The notes below the pieces were generated by a model. That model was not told where the DNA came from. It saw nothing but the letters and a program-made list of their open reading frames with translations, and searched no databases. A stretch of DNA of 24,181 bases, taken from positions 1 through 24,181 of the forward strand of contig NZ_CALKTC010000079.1 of NCBI RefSeq assembly GCF_937996225.1, given 5' to 3'. Source of the DNA: an uncultured Campylobacter sp. GTDB taxonomy: Bacteria; Campylobacterota; Campylobacteria; Campylobacterales; Campylobacteraceae. The position numbers were made by a program, and so were the translations under genes. Shown piece by piece: positions 23,143 through 24,181 of this stretch; the first letter of the stretch is position 1; each line of letters begins with the position of its first letter.

Positions 23143-23567
23143 AAGCCTCTAGCATCCTACCGCAGAGCGGATATATGGTCTTTGTGGATGAAATTTTAGA
23201 GGTTAGCGACGGGTATGCGAGCTGTGCGTTTAGCGTTAAAGAGGACTTGCCGTTTACCGAAGACGGCGAGCTCGGCAGCTACGCGTATATGGAGATAATG
23301 GCGCAGTGTATCGGCGTGTATTCGGGCTACAGAAACGACGGCGAGGTGAGGCTTGGGTTTTTGCTGGGCGTGCGGAACCTGGATATTTCGCGCGCAGGCC
23401 TGAAAGTGGGCGAGCGCGTAATCACGACGGCAAGGCAGAGCGTAAGCGACGGCGAGGGGCTATATATCTTCGACTGCGAGATCCGCTGCGGCGACGAACA
23501 TATCGCAAGCGCCACGCTAAGCGTGATGAACCCAAATGATGAAATGCTAAAGAGTATAAATGGCTAA
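23139..23567 (+). CDS. ApeP-like 3-hydroxyacyl-ACP dehydratase (hotdog fold)
   Basis: This 142-residue hotdog protein resembles the ApeP dehydratases of aryl polyene clusters: an N-terminal LPQSGYMVFVDEI (7-19), YMEIMAQCIGVYSG (50-63) with Glu52, and LGFLLGVRNL (72-81). It would dehydrate the 3-hydroxyacyl intermediate made by the neighbouring synthase and reductase. In relatives the first motif is usually LPH..PM; here Gln9 replaces that His, which may matter if the His is catalytic. The ATG overlaps the synthase stop by 4 nt and its end overlaps the reductase start by 8 nt. Confidence 0.83.
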   Translation: MKASSILPQSGYMVFVDEILEVSDGYASCAFSVKEDLPFTEDGELGSYAYMEIMAQCIGVYSGYRNDGEVRLGFLLGVRNLDISRAGLKVGERVITTARQSVSDGEGLYIFDCEIRCGDEHIASATLSVMNPNDEMLKSING

Positions 23568-24181
23568 GAGAATTTTAATCACCGGAGCAAGCGGCGGTAT
23601 CGGCGAGGCGTGTGCATTAAATTTAGCGCAAAAGGGCTACGGCTTGGCGCTAAACGGACGCAACGAGGCAAAGCTTAATGACGTAGCGAAACGCTGCTTG
23701 GACGCGGGCGCGGCGGAAGTTCAAATTTTAAAATTTGACGTCGCAGATACTGCTGCGGCGCAGGAGCATATCGAAGCAGATATAGAGGCAAACGGCGCGT
23801 ACTGGGGCATCGTGCTAAACGCTGGCATTACGCGGGATAACTCCTTCGTGTGGTTCGAACGCGAGGATTGGCAAAGCGTGATAGATACGAATTTAGGCGG
23901 GTTTTATAACGTCCTAAAGCCCGCACTGATGCCGATGATCCGTGCCAAAAAGGGCGGGCGTATCGTCGTGATGAGCTCGGTTAGTGGAATTGCCGGCAAC
24001 CGCGGCCAGAGCAACTACGCCGCTAGCAAAGGAGGCCTAATCGCCGCGGCAAAATCGCTGGCGATAGAACTTGCAAGCCGCAAGATCACGGTAAACGTGG
24101 TAGCTCCCGGGCTCATCAAAACGGCGATGAGCGAAGGTATAAACGAAGTCGCTAGCGAGCAAATTTTAAGCGCGATTCCGC
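23560..24181 (+). CDS. fabG: FabG-type 3-oxoacyl-ACP reductase, partial at window end
   Basis: The first 207 codons of a short-chain dehydrogenase run off the window edge; the gene is not broken in what is seen. TGASGGIG (8-15) is the NADP-binding loop, LNAG follows at about 89-92, and the catalytic Tyr153/Lys157 lie in YAASK with the Ser about 13 residues earlier (SSVSG). PG-LIKTAM near 190 is also typical. It reduces the 3-ketoacyl-ACP from the ketosynthase, the ApeQ role if this is an aryl polyene cluster. About 35-40 residues are missing. The ATG is 8 nt inside the dehydratase gene. Confidence 0.9.
   Translation, partial: MAKRILITGASGGIGEACALNLAQKGYGLALNGRNEAKLNDVAKRCLDAGAAEVQILKFDVADTAAAQEHIEADIEANGAYWGIVLNAGITRDNSFVWFEREDWQSVIDTNLGGFYNVLKPALMPMIRAKKGGRIVVMSSVSGIAGNRGQSNYAASKGGLIAAAKSLAIELASRKITVNVVAPGLIKTAMSEGINEVASEQILSAIP

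Noticed and set aside
1..24181. Insertion sequences, prophage or rRNA genes
   Set aside because: No transposase, integrase, terminal inverted repeats, phage genes or rRNA-like sequence were seen on either strand.

Overview
The window looks like a chromosomal segment of a Campylobacter-type epsilonproteobacterium, probably one of the higher-GC oral or gut species; Campylobacter gracilis is my best guess, not proven. The evidence is gene content and order. mqnC / M16 peptidase-like / recG and hisS-speA-cysE-aspB both match neighbourhoods I recall from C. jejuni (Cj0462-Cj0464 and Cj0765-Cj0762). A futalosine-pathway menaquinone gene, TsdA and many TTG/GTG starts also fit. The base composition, near 50% GC by eye, is too high for C. 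jejuni.

Layout. Bases 1-2434 hold two convergent MFS transporters. From 2554 a tightly packed run reads qmcA (SPFH), nfeD-like, mntA, hepT, mqnC; every junction overlaps or is separated by 1-2 nt, so a HepT-MntA type VII toxin-antitoxin pair sits inside a housekeeping transcription unit. Next come an M16 peptidase-like protein without its zinc motif (6494-7753) and recG (8382-11267), each preceded by a gene-free spacer of more than 600 bp. A small unrecognised-function protein (11481-11963) follows. Then hisS-speA-cysE-(small secreted protein)-aspB are linked by 4-nt overlaps or a 10-nt gap. A 1.3-kb spacer, the diheme thiosulfate dehydrogenase/tetrathionate reductase tsdA, and a 0.8-kb spacer come next. 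The window ends inside what looks like the start of an aryl-polyene-type biosynthetic cluster: phosphopantetheinyl transferase, lipoprotein, ketosynthase, hotdog dehydratase and a FabG-type reductase cut by the window edge.

The most unusual feature cuts across genes. The long spacers are packed with sites of the form RAATTY (mostly AAATTT), about one per 33 bp where I counted by hand, roughly 25 times chance. They are arranged in decayed tandem units of about 26-44 bp. The same DNA appears inside proteins: a roughly 350-residue low-complexity insert between the wedge and helicase domains of RecG, two inserts in the ketosynthase, and the repeat-bearing tail of the NfeD-like protein. Since RAATTY is the motif whose methylation is reported to govern DNA uptake in C. 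jejuni, these may be uptake-sequence islands that spread by transformation and were tolerated wherever they stayed in frame. That link is inference. The two spacers flanking tsdA also share repeat elements in the same order, and one carries what resembles the 5' part of a tRNA-Asp gene.
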